Position numbers and translations under genes: made by a program
Shown: piece after piece, positions 1 to 12,755 of the stretch
How positions within the stretch are numbered: position 1 is the stretch's first letter
Layout of the letters: every line of letters starts with the position of its first letter
Notes under the pieces: model-generated
Told to the model about the DNA's origin: nothing
Seen by the model: only the letters and a program-made list of their open reading frames with translations
Database searches by the model: none
NCBI RefSeq assembly: GCF_022376445.1
Contig: NW_025955115.1
Span: 32,959-96,958 of the forward strand
DNA from: Fomitopsis serialis
Lineage: Eukaryota; Basidiomycota; Agaricomycetes; Polyporales; Fomitopsidaceae
Length of the DNA: 64,000 nt
Direction: 5' to 3'

Positions 1-779
1 ACGCGTCCATGTCGGATTTCCCTATCGTCAAGAACTGGCTTTCCAAGAAGCTTGCGCCATAGTTCCGCTTCCAGGGTATGTGGACTGGCGTTGCGTATGC
101 GTGCGGCCGTTACTCAGCGCCTAACCAGGGTTGACCGTCAGCGTTGAACATGGAATGCTAGCGTCCGATGTCAATATTTGTTGCACGAGGCGCTGAATCA
201 ATGTTGTTGGTGAGCAGAAGGTGGCCGATTGACGTGTGCCTCTCTGTATGCCGGTTCGTCCTACATACGCTCTCTTGACTCGGTCGCCAGCACGTATGCG
301 CGTATCATCGGCTGCTGGTAAGCGCTGCTCGCTGCCCAGCCATGATACGTCAGTAGCCCTCGTAGCCTTGACAAGCGGCCTTGTATCGCTGCAGTTGCGC
401 GCGCCGTTGAAAGAGTTGGGCACCCATCATTGGTCCGCGCCATCCTTTGTTTCCGGATCCGGCCTCATTCTTTCAGCTCTTTTGTGACTCTTCTAGCTTC
501 ATCGAACGCTGGTTGCATGCGTTCACCCGAGTGTTCATTTCGACCGCTCACCTCGCCTTGAAGGCTTCGAGCGAAGACATCGGACGGCTTATGCGCGTTC
601 GTCGCCCTCTTATTTTCGCGCCACTTCTGCCACTCAGCCTCGCGGTCACGCACCGTCTCCGCTCGAAGTGTTGCCACGGTTGCGGGGATCAACACGGTCG
701 GATCCGCCGCTCGGATCCGACGTCGCTATTGTCCACAACAATGTGAAAGATTCGCATTGTTCCATGGCAGCCAAGATGA
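1..779. other. No supported gene
   Basis: All frames are interrupted. The longest minus-strand reading (695-465) is charged and helical-looking but has no ATG and no clear splice partners, so I do not annotate it as a gene. The stretch serves as the upstream region of the RING gene that starts at 847. Confidence 0.4.
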
Positions 780-790
780 ATATATACGCT
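777..790 (+). promoter_or_regulatory. TATA-like box of the RING gene
   Basis: An AATATATAC stretch lies about 65 bases before the first in-frame ATG at 847. That is a usual distance for a TATA element with a short 5' leader. Confidence 0.4.
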
Positions 791-846
791 CTGCTGTGCT
801 GAACACGTACGCCTCGTCCCAATACCCTCTGCTCCGTCCGCTGATC

Positions 847-2162
847 ATGCCCTCGAGCAAGGAGCCGGGTGCCAGCCGACCCTCTGAGGAGGACGTCATC
901 GACATCTCCTCGGACGACGGCGAAGCGCTCCATAATGCCAGGCGCGAGCCTTTACAACGGGACGCGCGCGAGGCTTCTGAACGCTCTGCAACACGTCCCA
1001 AAAAGCGTCCGAGAGGCAACGCAGCGCAAGCGGAAGTCCGGCGGAACACATCGACAACCAAGGACAACGTCAAGCGCGCACAAGGGCGGGGTACGCCATC
1101 CGATAGGAACGAGGCTCTACAAGAAGCCCTCGTTGCGGTATCAGCTGCCAGGGCCAAGTTACAGCGCGAGCTTGAGGCAGCTCACCAGGCATCGGACGAG
1201 CTATTACAGCAGTTAGCTGCCACAACTCAGGTATTGTGTTTTGTTTTCCCAACTGAGATGGGCTAATCGGACGCCTGCAGGAACGGGACAGCCTGCAGCT
1301 CATCGTTCAGGAAGGGCACAAGCATAGAGTGGAAAAACAGGTATTCGTTCGCACACTCTATTTTACCGCAATCTCACACGTCCGCTCTAGGAAGTGAGCA
1401 GCGCTACTATGTGTACGATTGAATCGTTAACCAGGCCTTACAGGAAACCAAGCGGTTGCAGGAGGAAGCCCAGCGATTACAAGAGGAAGCCCAGCGATCA
1501 CAAGAGGAAGTCCGACGATTACAGGGGGAAGCACGACGGCGCGAGGGCACTGTGGCGGCGACCTCAAGGGTAAGCCCGCGCATATCGCCCCTTCATTATC
1601 TGATCTACATCACTGTTGCTCAGGGGTTGATCGATGCTCTGCAAAGCGATTCGACCTGTACGATTTGCACTTGCCGACTGTGGTTGCCCTACGCGTAAGC
1701 CTGTTACCACAAGATATCACCGTTGATCCACAGCTTAACGTCTTGTCTATCCGCAGCTTGCCTTGCGGCCACACAGCATGCCAGGCGTGCCTCAAAGAGT
1801 GGTTCAGTGAGGCACTGATGCAACATCTGCATAATAACCCGGAATTGGAATGGCCGAACCTACAGCCTTACCGCGACGCCATTCGCAACCCCGAGCTACC
1901 AAGGGCGGATCGTGAGCGTGCCAAAGCAGAGCTCACTGACGCTCTGGCGGCCTACCCCCGTCCGCGCTATACATGTCCAACCTGTCGACAGCCGGCCAAG
2001 ACGAGACCAACAGAAGAAGTGTCTCTCAGGAGCATCGTATGGGCCGTTGCTGAGGCACTCGGAGAAGAAAATCCAACGAAGTCCGACCGTGAGGCGGGGG
2101 GTAATCATAATATTTGGGACGGGTTTTTCTTACCTACAGCGGACGATCTCAGGCTGGAGTAG
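847..2162 (+). CDS. RING-finger protein with coiled coil
   Basis: Probable E3 ubiquitin ligase-like protein of 348 residues. Five exons join in phase: 847-1230, 1281-1340, 1444-1569, 1624-1694 and 1757-2162. Residues 1-90 are acidic then basic and disordered. About residues 93-190 form a coiled coil rich in QEEAQRLQEE-type heptads. The C3HC4 RING uses Cys202, Cys205, Cys217, His219, Cys222, Cys225, Cys287 and Cys290. The loop between Cys225 and Cys287 is 61 residues, longer than usual, and is predicted helical. Only splicing of 1695-1756 brings the ALPCGH part of the RING into frame, which supports the model. The coiled-coil-before-RING order and the missing substrate domain leave the target unknown. 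ATG 847 is the first true ATG; upstream in-frame codons lack one. Confidence 0.75.
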
Positions 2163-2481
2163 TGCGGGCAGCGTGGGTCTTAATATGCCGTTTATGCTCA
2201 TTATGTATGTGTTTGTATGCATGTTTATCGTACCATGACCCCGTGCGTCGTTCGAACGATTGCTTGCCTGCGCCCTTCTGCTCAACACGCCTGGTCGGGA
2301 TTCGGGAGTGACGGACCGTGCCGTCTTCTTACACAGCTCACGAAGGAGATTCGCTCTCTGGACGCCAAGCATGGGCGTCCTATGTAGGCAGCGCGCCGCT
2401 CGATGCTCCATTGTCTGAACTTGCAGCCTAGGCTGCCACGTCAAAGCCGCGTTGCGGCTTTGTTCTCGCGTGTCTTCACCC
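2163..2481. other. Intergenic, no gene seen
   Basis: The stretch from the RING gene stop to the next TATA box has no reading frame with recognisable content. It probably holds the RING gene 3' UTR and the promoter of the following gene. Confidence 0.4.
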
Positions 2482-2488
2482 TATAAAA
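2482..2488 (+). promoter_or_regulatory. TATA box (TATAAAA)
   Basis: A consensus TATAAAA sits 73 bases before the ATG at 2555 of the repeat-containing small protein gene. The distance and the match to consensus support a core promoter. Confidence 0.5.
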
Positions 2489-2554
2489 GACCCAGGGATC
2501 GCCAGCCTTGAAGACGCGGCAGCTCGACTCACCCTCAAGGGCCAGGGCCACACC

Positions 2555-3409
2555 ATGGACCCAGAGCAGTAGGTTTCACACACAACGCCTCTTCTCCTCA
2601 TACCAACTGACCAGCGGTGGCGTTTAGGCACGTTAGCGTCGTGTTCGCTACGTCGGTTGAGGACATCAGCTTTGGCGAAGAACTGCTGTTCGAGAGCGAG
2701 GGAGACTCGCGCCCGTCGCGATTTGTATTCGCCCAACTGCCCACGGGACAATGTGAGATTGTTATCACACTTTCTTATCCTCATCAAGCACTGATCACTT
2801 TTGCCCTTAGACGTTATTGCTGGCCGGGAGATCGATGTTGTGGGAAATTTCTTCGAGTACGTAGTGCTGGGAGACGACACAAGGATAGTCGCCTATCAGG
2901 TAAGACTTGTGACCTATGCTGTGAGCCGCGCAATGAAGTATAGCTTACAGGTCCTCCGCACGGTCAAGTGGACGACTGGAGAAAACTGGTATTACGCTCA
3001 ATTCGCGACGGACGCGGATTTCTTTTCCTGCATCTCTTGCTTCTCGGCGGCTTTCGATTATCAGGGAGTACAGGAATATCGCGCAATTCAGGAGGTCGTA
3101 CGCCTGGAGGGTTCGCTTTCCAACTCTCTCCGAGCCGTGGGTTCAACGAACACAATCCTGCACGATGGTATTCCGCACGATGGTATTCCGCACGACGGTA
3201 TTCCGCACGACGGTATTCCGCACGATGGTATACCGCACGATGGTATACCGCACGATGGTGTTCCGAAGCTTGACGACGTGCACGGCGATTCCGATAGGAG
3301 AACCTTGAGACACCCCCCCGACTGTTCCGACCAAACCACTCATCTTGGCCCCGTGCTCTTCGGGGCCGCTGTTGGAATCGTGCTGGGATATCTCATGGGG
3401 CGGAAGTGA
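2555..3409 (+). CDS. Small tail-anchored protein with HDGIP repeats
   Basis: Unrecognised protein of 228 residues. Four exons join in phase: 2555-2568, 2628-2752, 2811-2899 and 2951-3409. The first is only 14 nt (MDPEQ). Residues 6-150 look like a compact globular domain of alternating strands and helices, with no motif I can name. Seven copies of HDGIP (the last HDGVP) follow, then an acidic/basic linker. The C-terminus is a glycine/alanine-rich hydrophobic segment, GPVLFGAAVGIVLGYLMG, followed by RK, which fits a C-tail membrane anchor. No signal peptide is visible, so the globular part should face the cytosol (inference). A TATA box lies upstream. The function is unknown. Confidence 0.6.
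3161..3265 (+). repeat. 15-bp coding tandem repeat, 7 copies
   Basis: Seven perfect-length copies of CACGATGGTATTCCG with a few third-position changes (C/T, A/T). They lie in frame and encode HDGIP. Changes sit mainly at synonymous positions, which suggests the repeat is kept as protein. Confidence 0.9.
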
Positions 3410-4321
3410 TTCCTGACTAGCTCTACGCGGCAAAAGATGAGCTAAGACGTTGCGCTGCGTTGTATTACTACCATCGTTGTACTTATCTCTGTAACGTGTG
3501 CCTGTCCTCTCGATATGTACGGGTGACCCTGCCACTCGCCGCGCGTAACAGCCTGCGTGCTGGACATTTCTACGCGTGCACCAAGAGCAAGCTGGCCTCA
3601 GAAAAAACGAAGGGGGCGTACTAGGAGGGGGCGTTCAATTTGGCTCTGTAAGTCGAGTTCGCGGCAATGGCAGGAGCTGGCAGTCGCGATGACCGCTCTC
3701 ACTTCCTCGCGCAGCTTCATTGGCTAACGAGTTTCTGTCAACATCGGGCTGTCTCAGGCTAGCATCTTCATTTCTCTTCGATGCTGAGCAAGAGGTGGCC
3801 TTTTACAATCTGTGCGGGTTACGCCGACTGCCTACTACTAGTCTCGCGCGCATAAGCGCTGGCGCGGTGCCGCAGGCTTCCCATCACTTACTCCTCCTCC
3901 GAAGCCCAACTCCCAGCTGCCATACCAATACTGCTCACTCGGAAAGAATCGTTGAGCGTCATATCAGCTCTCTACCCCTAGAGGTTAGAGGCCAAGCGCT
4001 GTTTCTGTTCTTTCAGGCGGTGCTCCGTGTGCGTGTTAATCGTCGACGATCATCAGTTTTTTGTGAGTGATTTCCAAGCCCGTACCACCGGCATTGTGTG
4101 AAATGCCAACAAACATTCGATGTGACATTCTGACACTTTGATAGGATGTGTTGAGCGTGCCGTCATACAGGACCCATAGAACGGAAGCGACTCCGAGTCG
4201 GATATCTGCCTGCCAATACAACGATCGCTCAGGTGAATCTTGAATATGGTCTTTCAAGCTCGATGGATGCGGTGCTAAAGGGTTCAGTCGCAGGTTCACT
4301 TGTGTGTGTACTCGACGCGCC
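3410..4321. other. Intergenic before the Tnp2 element gene
   Basis: No convincing gene. The longest frame (3720-4070) has no recognisable content. If the Tnp2 transposase is part of a CACTA-like element, its left terminus should lie here, but I could not identify a terminal inverted repeat. Confidence 0.35.
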
Positions 4322-7300
4322 ATGAATAACTCGTTGCGTAGCACTTGGGCGAGCCACACAACCGCTGTTGTGGATGGCAAACTCAAGTATCTGTGTCTCT
4401 GCGACGCGTACCATTGTCGCGACAAGACGACGATCGATCCTCGGAGCGGCGACAACGTCGCTGGGAGTTGGGCCACCTCCCGTGCCCTACAGCATCACCT
4501 CAAGGTCGACTGGCTGTCGCAATGTCTGCACCGAAACCTTTCATTTGGACCGGGCGTCGAGGCCAGACATATGGCGCTGACTCTGTCTGATGACCCTCCT
4601 CCCGCCGTCTCTTTGGAAGACTTCGCCATACCGCTTGGACCATCGACATCGCCGCCCGAACAGGCCCCTCCTCTTGGCTCTTCAACAGCCGTGGGGCCGC
4701 CCAGCACTAACGAAGACAACGAAGACCTCGACGCATACGCACGCATCGAGAGCTCTTTAAGCGATCTCGATACCATGCTCCGCACCATCAACCAAGAAAC
4801 TCTAGGATTCTCGGCCACTTCTCCGCTAGCTTTCGCAAATCCCCCAAATCCCGCGTCGCCTTTGTACGCGTATCCCGAGGAGATTCCAGACCGCCCGAAC
4901 ACCGGGATTCTTGCGCTTTCGTCCACCTCCGCGTGCAATACAGCGCTGCTGGCTCATGAGGCTAAGATGTACAATCACTTGGATCTGAACGGACGGTACG
5001 CAATTCCCAGCGCTGAGGCGGTTGAGGCTCATCGTCTGCGCATTCGGGATATTATCTGCGGAGAGATCAAACGAATCTGCGACATCAGAGGCAAGGAATG
5101 GGACGCACAGCGCGAGCATGGTCCGCCAGACTCTCGGAGTCACATTGAGCATAGAGGAGCTGCCAGGATTTATTTCAACAGCGGTGAGTGTACTCGCGCC
5201 GCTTTTTTGCACATCCTAAGCGACGATGTGTTCGCAGATCGCTATCACCGGAGGGTCTTCCCTGGACTCGACCCGGCTGTGGCCGCGTTGTGCTACATGG
5301 TCTTGACGCTCGCTCTGCTCTGCGGCGTATCGAGGAAGCGGTGCAACTGGGTCCTTGACATCGTCCGTTTCGTCTTCTCTTCCTTCCAGGCCAAGTTGGG
5401 CCTTATCGGCCATATCCCCGCCGATATTCGCAGCTTGATCCGCCACTTCGACATCGATCCGGACGTCAAGACGTATATCTCGTGTCCCCAGTGCTTCTGC
5501 CTGTACCCAGACAACCCAGACTGTCCAGAACGTTGCACGTACCAGGCTTATCAGACTGCCCCGCTGTGTGGCGCCGAATTGTTCGCGACGCGAGTGCTCA
5601 AGGGAGGGAGACATACCATGGCCGTTCGCAAGTACTTGCACCAGGACTTCAAGGCGTGGCATGCGCGCCTTCTAGCTCGGAAAGACATCGAACTGTCGCT
5701 AGACAACTATGCTAGACAGGCTAAGCAGGCGTCGCATGCTGGCAAACGCGAAAGGGTAAACGATATCATGGAGAGCAAGGTCGTGCAGGACTTCATCGGG
5801 CCCGACGGTTCACGGTTTATGGACTGCCCGGATGAGGAGCTCAGGCTGATCTGGGGCTTCGCATTTGACAGTTTCGACCCGCACCATATGAAACCCGCGC
5901 GCAGGAGCATCTCGTCCACCGCTATATACCTTGTGCTCATGAACCTTCCTCCAGATCTCCGCTATCGCGAAGAGAACATGTTCTTGGTCGGCGTAATTCC
6001 TGGCCCAGGGAAACCTTCCTTGGACGAAATCAATCACTATACGCGACTCATCGTGGATGACCTGCTGGTGTTTTGGAACCCTGGTGTCTACTTCTCCAAA
6101 ACCGCTGCTCATCCAAACGGCCGTTTTACTCTTGGCGCTCTCATTCCCATGATATGTGATCTCCCCGCTGCCCGCCAGATTTCTGGTTTTGCAGGCCACT
6201 CGGCTACGTACTTCTGTTCAATCTGCCTTCTGGACAGGGATGACATCGAACAGATCTCGAAGTCGAGCTGGACGTACCGGGACCTCGCGACGCATCGAGA
6301 GAGCGCCGAGACTTGGCTCACTCTCACTAAAAAGAGCGCGAGAGCTGCCCACATTCGACAAGGCGGTGTACGGTGGACCGAATTCCTGCGACTTCCGTAC
6401 TGGAACCCTTACGATTCACTGTGATCGAGTCTATGCATACTCACTTCCTTCGCAACCTGATGCACCACATATCCTACGCTTGGGGTATGGATGCGTCAAG
6501 GCCATCTGGCGATGGGATGCTTTGCCACAAGATGGATGTTCCGCCATGTTCGGTCAAAAACAAGACACTAGAGTGGGAAGAGAAAGAGGAGCTCTTATGG
6601 ACCGCGACGCATGAGACCCTGGAGGCGGAGTCCTATGCAGTGTTGTGGCACTTATGCTACGATCGTGACCTCCGACGAGCGGGATCTGTGCGCATGCTCG
6701 TCCGACGTCTGATCGCATGGGTATGTTTCACGACGTCTGTAGGGCAGTATTCAAGGTTAACAAATTCCTCTTCGTACAGCGCGACAGTCAGCCCCGCCGT
6801 GGACCTAAAGCCGTAACTCCCTCTACCGCAGAGGCCGCCGCGTTCGTTACTACCTCGGATGAGGTTCATGGCAGTCCTGTAGGCGTAGCTGTCTTTTCAA
6901 TGAAATAAACTTCGCTTACCGACTATGCAGCGACGTCTAATGAGCGTGGACACAGAACCACTCACGAGTGAAGACTCTGCACGTATATCAAACTACACCA
7001 TGTCGCAGTCGGGGGTATCTGGCGGGAGTAATGCAGTCGGTACGTACTGCGCACAAACACAGATATCTATTCTTTCGCCCATATCGACCTCATGGACCCG
7101 TTTTCAGGGCCGCTCAACACGCATGGCTTCGAGAGAACACCATCCTACTCCACAGAAGGAGGTTCCGAGGCGTCGACGAGTTCTCAGTCCAGCCAGGCTT
7201 GGACTGAGGACGAGGTGGCCAAGGCCCAGATCGGGCTTGCCAAGAGGAACAAGAATCCCAACGTACGGGCACCAGTGCTCCAAGCCCTCTGCATGAGAAA

Positions 7301-8990
7301 TGGCATAGCAAGCGAGGGGACAAAGAAGCAGATGTGGCAGCGACTGTTGGATTGGGTGAGCGTTCACGGTCAACAGTTCTATGTTTCCTATGCCGAGAGC
7401 GTCTGCAGGCGGCCATACAACCAGAGGAAGTGAACGTGCTTCCTGCAGATAGGAATGCAGTCGTGCTTGGGGTTGAGGTATTGCAAGAAGTATGGGACGA
7501 TATTGATCGAATGCTTCTCCCTTCGTGCGTCGCTCCTGCTCCCCGCAAGGTTGCTGTGAAGCCCGGAAAACTCAAAGCGGATGAATGGCGCTCGTTGGGG
7601 ATGGTGCATCTGGTCGTAACTCTGGTACGGCTTTGGGGTTTCAAAGGCGGAAGACACGAAGATATGTTGCACAACTACATGCATCTCGTGTCTGCCGTCT
7701 TCATTTCTTGCCTTCGATCAACAACTCAAGAACACATCAACGCGTACGATTTTTACTATACAGCCTACCTTGATCGGTTCCTTTCTCTGTATCCAGAAGT
7801 ACCGCTTCAACCCAGCAATCACCTTGCTCAGCATCACGACGAAAACTTGGAGGATCTAGGCCCTTCCCACGCTGTACGAGCTTTCGGTCCCGAACGTTTC
7901 AACCACAGCCTACAGGAGATCCCGACGAACATGAAGTCAGGTATGTACTCGTTTCAAGGACTATGCCTTGACTCTGACGGCTCGGTAGGTGAACTAGAGA
8001 TGACAATGATGCATCACGCAAATCGTGCCGCCAATGTCCGGCCGCTGCTCACGAACGGGAGCCTCCCCACAGAATTGTCAGCGCTGCAGCCATCATTCGA
8101 TAAGGCGTTTCAATCGGAGTCTCGGGGAACAAGGCTGAATGACATATTGGGCCTTGGGGACGCGGCCCGGCTGCAGATCAAGGAGTTCTCGTCTTCAATT
8201 CGGTTCTCAACTGACTACGAGAGAGCTCTGGTGATGAACTATACAGGAAGACGAGATCTCAGAGGTGCGCCTGATGATCCAATGCAAGCTGAACACGGCT
8301 GACTTTGACCGCCCTGTAGGAATCGTTTCATGCTCTGTGATGCGAGTGAACGGCTTCAGCTTTCGGCCATTCTTCAGGAGTCACCGAGATGCCAACATAC
8401 TCATGCGATCATCTGAAGGACGCTCTGATATCACCGACCCGACACTGCCTGGAATCGAGGAGATGGGGATCGTTCCCGCGCAGATATCTCGGATACTATG
8501 GGAAAAGGAGCACCCTTCGGGCACATCTGAGGGAGGCGCAAACCGAGTGTTCCTCATCGTGCGGCGACACGTACCTCTCGACCAGGACGTCTACAAAGAT
8601 GATCCCTATCGCGCGTTCGGATTCGCGATCTCCGGCTGTCTATTCTACGAGACTCTCTCGCAGCCAGAGATCATATGCGCGCAGGATGTGGTCTGCCCAT
8701 TCGCAAGCACACCATACGGCGGGCCGATCCACTTTGGGGCCGGGGCTTCGACCGCGGACGACCATAAGATCCACGTCTTCCCCATCATAAAGGTACTCGT
8801 CGAAATATGGAAGACGTATCTCGTCAGGGAGCTTACCTTACGCTGCAGGATCTCTACCTCTCGCCTCGCAATACTGACACTCGTTCGGATAGATCAGAGG
8901 ACACTGCAGAAGGCATGGTTGATGTCACGCGCACATGACGCTCAGAGGCTACGTCTACGTCTATCCTCACGCGAACCAAGCCGCGAATAA
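4322..8990 (+). pseudogene. Tnp2-family (CACTA-like) transposase, frameshifted
   Basis: Remnant of a multi-exon basidiomycete Tnp2-type transposase. ATG 4322 starts a long open exon with an N-terminal Cys/His region (C-x-C-DAYH-C, then HH further on). A probable 54-nt intron lies at 5185-5238. Tnp2-like blocks are present: FPGLDPAVAALCYMV, then LPPDLRYREENMFLVGVIPG, then HSATYFCSICLLDRDD. At about 6408 the frame breaks: the expected continuation (RFTVIESMHTHF) runs on one base out of phase with no splice signal, and the upstream frame stops at 6424. Later exons near 7092-7354 and 7460-8990 keep the family's C-terminal blocks, for example DEWRSLGMVHLVVTLVRLW and PERFNHSLQEIPTN. The copy is probably inactive unless the one-base gap is an assembly error. 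Flanking inverted repeats were not found. Confidence 0.75.
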
Positions 8991-11759
8991 TGAGGCATCA
9001 CGGCGTTCTGGGTGTGCGCAAGCTACGCCAGACGCTTTGTATTCTGTCGCTGATGCTAATACGGCCAGTCGGGTGACGTCACAGCAGCGCTGAAGTCATT
9101 GCCGCATAGGGTAATCGATGCAACTGTGTGTGTGGCGTTCCAGTCCTTGTCTTTCTGTTCTCATCTTCCACCATCTTCCACGCATCGCTTACCATCTTCC
9201 ACTTATACGGCATATATCCTTCTCTCAACTGCTTGTAATGGCTGCCGAATGAATCTATTCGTCGCTGGGTGAACGCGGAGCTGTTTCAAGTACGGAGGGT
9301 CTTCGTGTAGTACACGAGTTCACAAAATGAGAGGTAGGCTCACTGCTTTCGGCATTCCACACGACGATGCATTGAAAGACCCATCCTGTATAACAGAACG
9401 GATACGGTGATGCCGGCTTTCAGGACGACGTCAGCCGAAGTTATGCGACTCTGAAAGACAATGAGCTCATACGGGTCGAAGGCGATGACTTGCGCAGCGG
9501 TCGCAAGCTCTTGGTTGGCGGCTGTTCGACCTACAGCGTACGACTCTCATCCGAAGGGAGTTGGTGGTCTAGAGATTGTGAGAATCAGCCGCGAAGGTAA
9601 GCAGCCTGCGCGATTCGTAGATCGTACAGCCATGCTGAATGGTGACTCGAGGTCTGTGGCGCGTTGTCTGCCCGCGAAATACTACGGAGGAATCTGCGAT
9701 GAGACCGAGGATGCTACGGCACGAACGCTCCGTACCCGAATACCCTCGTTGCCGTCTCCGCTGAATTTGACGGCTAGGTCCGTCCGTTTGGGTGGCGCAG
9801 CGGGGCAGTTGCTGTGAACGCCGCGGGCAGCGTACCGTGTGCTGTGAGCATCCGTATTGCAGGTGAGTTCGTTGATGGCCTGGGGATCATGCTCTGATTC
9901 TGGGTGTTGCCTGGCGCCGTATCCCTTCAGATCACTCGACATAACGCGCCCAGCCCGGCGGGGTTCATCCTCCAGACGACTGCCCCTCGTTTCCTGGAGT
10001 CCACGGCAAGACTTTCAAGCGCGTTCACGATGGAAGGTAAACGTGCGCTTCGTTTGTTGATCAACATTGAATGGATCTGCCTCAAGCTCTTCCGCGCGTC
10101 TGCCCAACATCTCTCGACGTTCGGCGAGCCATCTATACGTGCTCCAAGGCGGGGGTCTTCTCCACGCCGAACACCATGCACTTACCGTACTCGTCTTTCA
10201 TCCTGTGTACCGCGCGAACCCTGTGTACCGCGCGAATCCGGTGTACCACGCGAATCCGGTGTACCGCGCGATAGACCCGGTACGTCCGTTGTTGCCTCAC
10301 GCCGCATCCCTCGCTGACCACGTATGCTTGGACACCATGTACTTGTAGATGCTGCGCGGCGTCCATGGCTCGATGCACGGCCGTGATCGGATCTGAGCAC
10401 GTCAGCCACCATGAGAACGATTCGCGCGTGCAAGTGCTGCGAGTGCGGACGTCTGCTCGTCAAGCACCCGTCCTTCCCGATATGGCTGGCGTGCTGCTCT
10501 TCGTGCAGTGGTCGCGTCCGAGTCGGGTGTCCAGAGTTGAACCAATTGCCGTCCAATCGACTGAACGACGGACTCGTGCTCTGGGTAAATTCGTGGCCCA
10601 TTTGAGACAGCAAACATCGTGTGTCTGACATCGTCCGCCTTCAAGTTGTCCGTCGTCTCACTCAACTATTACTTCTGTGTTCGAAAGCACGCCTAATACC
10701 TTACATCACTCCTCGACATCTACCCACTTAATCGTACTCGTACGCGCCGTACGAGAACACCATTCTCACAATGCAATTGCCGTGCGGGCGCGTTCGACGG
10801 AGATGGCACATCCAAGCGTCCAGACCGGAAGAGAGGGTAGGATGCCGGCGACCTGCCACACGGGTATGCGTGAGGTCGCCGACGTGGAGCTCGAGGGAGC
10901 AGCTATAGTAAGAGCGCTGCGAGGGCACCTACAGGTGAGTCTCGCCCCGCAATGTCGCACCCCTGTCGCCCATCCTCCCATCGATCACCTCTTACGGCGC
11001 TCTAGCTTCTCCGCCTCTGTCAACCGCACGCCCTCCACACTGATGCTCCGGCCCTTTTAGGAGTGCGTATCTTGACCGCCATGTTCGTTCGCTGTTGTGC
11101 CAGTGTTGCCTTGTCCGGTTCCAGGGGATGGCGTAGAATCACGAACTGATCTCGGCGGTGTGTTCGCACGTCCTAAGTCTCGGCGGTCTCCCCTCTTACG
11201 TTTACGTTTCCGTTTCTAGTCATAGCAGGGCTCACTCGCTACTTGCAAGCTAGGCACATACAGCCTCTCCGAGTCGAATTGAGCGCAGTACGGGCCCCCG
11301 CCATGTGCTCACAGTCGCCTTTGTCGTGTGTTCGGCCAGGCAAGGATCGCGCACGAATCGTGAGTCCCTTCCTTGGCTCGCGCTCATAGTATATGCCAGC
11401 TGACGACCCTCGTTTTGCAAAGCATCTCTATCGAAAATGCTCTCCCAGTCCCCCTCCCTTCTGCCCATATCTCCGCTCCGCCCCGCGATCCTCATGTTCT
11501 CCCTCTCCGTATTCACGGGCGGCATGGTCCTCTAGACCGGGCCCGAGCGCACCGTCCTCTCACGCGCCTTCGAGCAGCGGCCAGAGCTGGCGCTGGAGCA
11601 CTGTGGCGTTCTCATAGAGCTCAGCTGGGGCGACGGAGGTGCTCGCGACGCTCGAAGGGGGTGGGCACTAGAGAAGGGCGCGCTAGACGTGGCGTGGAGG
11701 AAGAGGGAGCTGGACTGGGCGGAGGAGCGCCTTGGAGAGTGAGAGTTCTGTAAGGAGCG
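8991..11759. other. Gene-poor stretch
   Basis: No gene is supported. Several 80-140 codon frames overlap on both strands without conserved content. The only clear structure is the 18-bp repeat at 10,205. Three near-identical CATCTTCCAC words around 9165-9205 are minor. Confidence 0.35.
10205..10276. repeat. 18-bp tandem repeat, 4 copies
   Basis: Four units of the type GTGTACCGCGCGAATCCG. Length 18 keeps frame, and five of six frames stay open through it, so coding cannot be assigned to a strand. Confidence 0.8.
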
Positions 11760-12620
11760 TGAGTGTTGGAGTCGTCGGCGATGATACTGGGCGTCGACGA
11801 GCGCTGATTACAGGCTTGCTTTTGCAGGACGTCTTTGCGCTCTCAAAAACTTGCCGTCGAATGCTCGTCTGCTCGTCTGGCGCGGACGCGTACTGCCATC
11901 TACAGCATCAAGAATATGTCGCGACGCACCTCTTTGTATGCCGTACAAACTCGGCTGCTGGGCGTAGTCATACCAGCTCAACATCCCAGTTGGTGCCTCG
12001 GGGACGCGTTTGGGTGCGACCGTCTTGGCTTCTGCGAGCCTCGATTCCCCCGCGCACATTGCCGTCGACGTCCCCGACAGTAAGCTGGAAAGCTACGTCC
12101 CTATCCAGCAATGCGAGACACACAAGATCCTCGTCGGGCTGCTGGGGTCGCCGGAAGTGTTCCTCACGCTTGTCAAGCGGTGAGTAGACCTTACCGTGCC
12201 GTGCTTACTTGAGCGCTGACGGGGCGCTGCCGCACAGGTGCATCGGCGCACTGACGATAGAGGTTGCGGGAGCCCATTTGTCACGCTCATATCGTCTACG
12301 GCGGTGAGTAACTGCAGAGTGTAGGCACTGCGAGTGCTGCTGACTGGACTGCTCGTGTGCAGGTGGAACCGACGCGGTATGCGCTTCAAGACGGCATGCC
12401 ATGTCTGTGGCATCTAACGCTCAAGGCTATGTCTCGCAGACCACCACCGTGTTCAAGGCGTTCTATTCACGGTGGTCCTCCATCCCGATGCGTGCAAGAA
12501 GGCCCAGGAGGAGATTGACCGCGTCGTCGGTGACTCGCGGTCGCCCGACTTCGGAGATCGCGCGTCTCTGGCATATGTCGACCCCCCCCTCCACCCCCTT
12601 AAGAAAGTGACGATCGGCTT
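11760..12620 (+). pseudogene. Cytochrome P450 relic
   Basis: Fragments in more than one frame match the usual order of a basidiomycete P450. A C-helix-like piece (YVPIQQCETHKILVGLLGSPEVF) ends at about 12,180. After a GTGAGT-type junction a short piece reads CIGALTIEVA. Then an I/J-helix piece, VVLHPDACKKAQEEIDRVVG followed by FGDRASLAYVD, ends at about 12,585. The ExxR motif, the heme-binding cysteine loop and the C-terminal third are absent; the sequence turns into unrelated DNA after about 12,620. The frame changes and missing heme site make this a dead fragment. The N-terminal boundary is uncertain. Confidence 0.6.
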
Positions 12621-12755
12621 ATGTCTGGGACAGGCGAATCTGGACCCGCGAATGGAGCACTGTAATTTTAAGACAGTCCTGCCCGAGATATGGGCAACTT
12701 TCATGGTATTGAATCGAAAGCCGTTGTGGCGATCGCGGCGTGGAAAGCGAAGTCG

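Noticed and set aside
465..695. Minus-strand charged helical frame
   Set aside because: No ATG, no splice partner and no related copy in the window.
3161..3265. CRISPR-like array of 15-bp units
   Set aside because: Units are contiguous without spacers, in frame in a spliced gene, and the organism is a eukaryote.
10182..10631. Protein with SRGTPD repeats on the minus strand
   Set aside because: Frames on both strands stay open through the 18-bp repeat; nothing else supports a gene.
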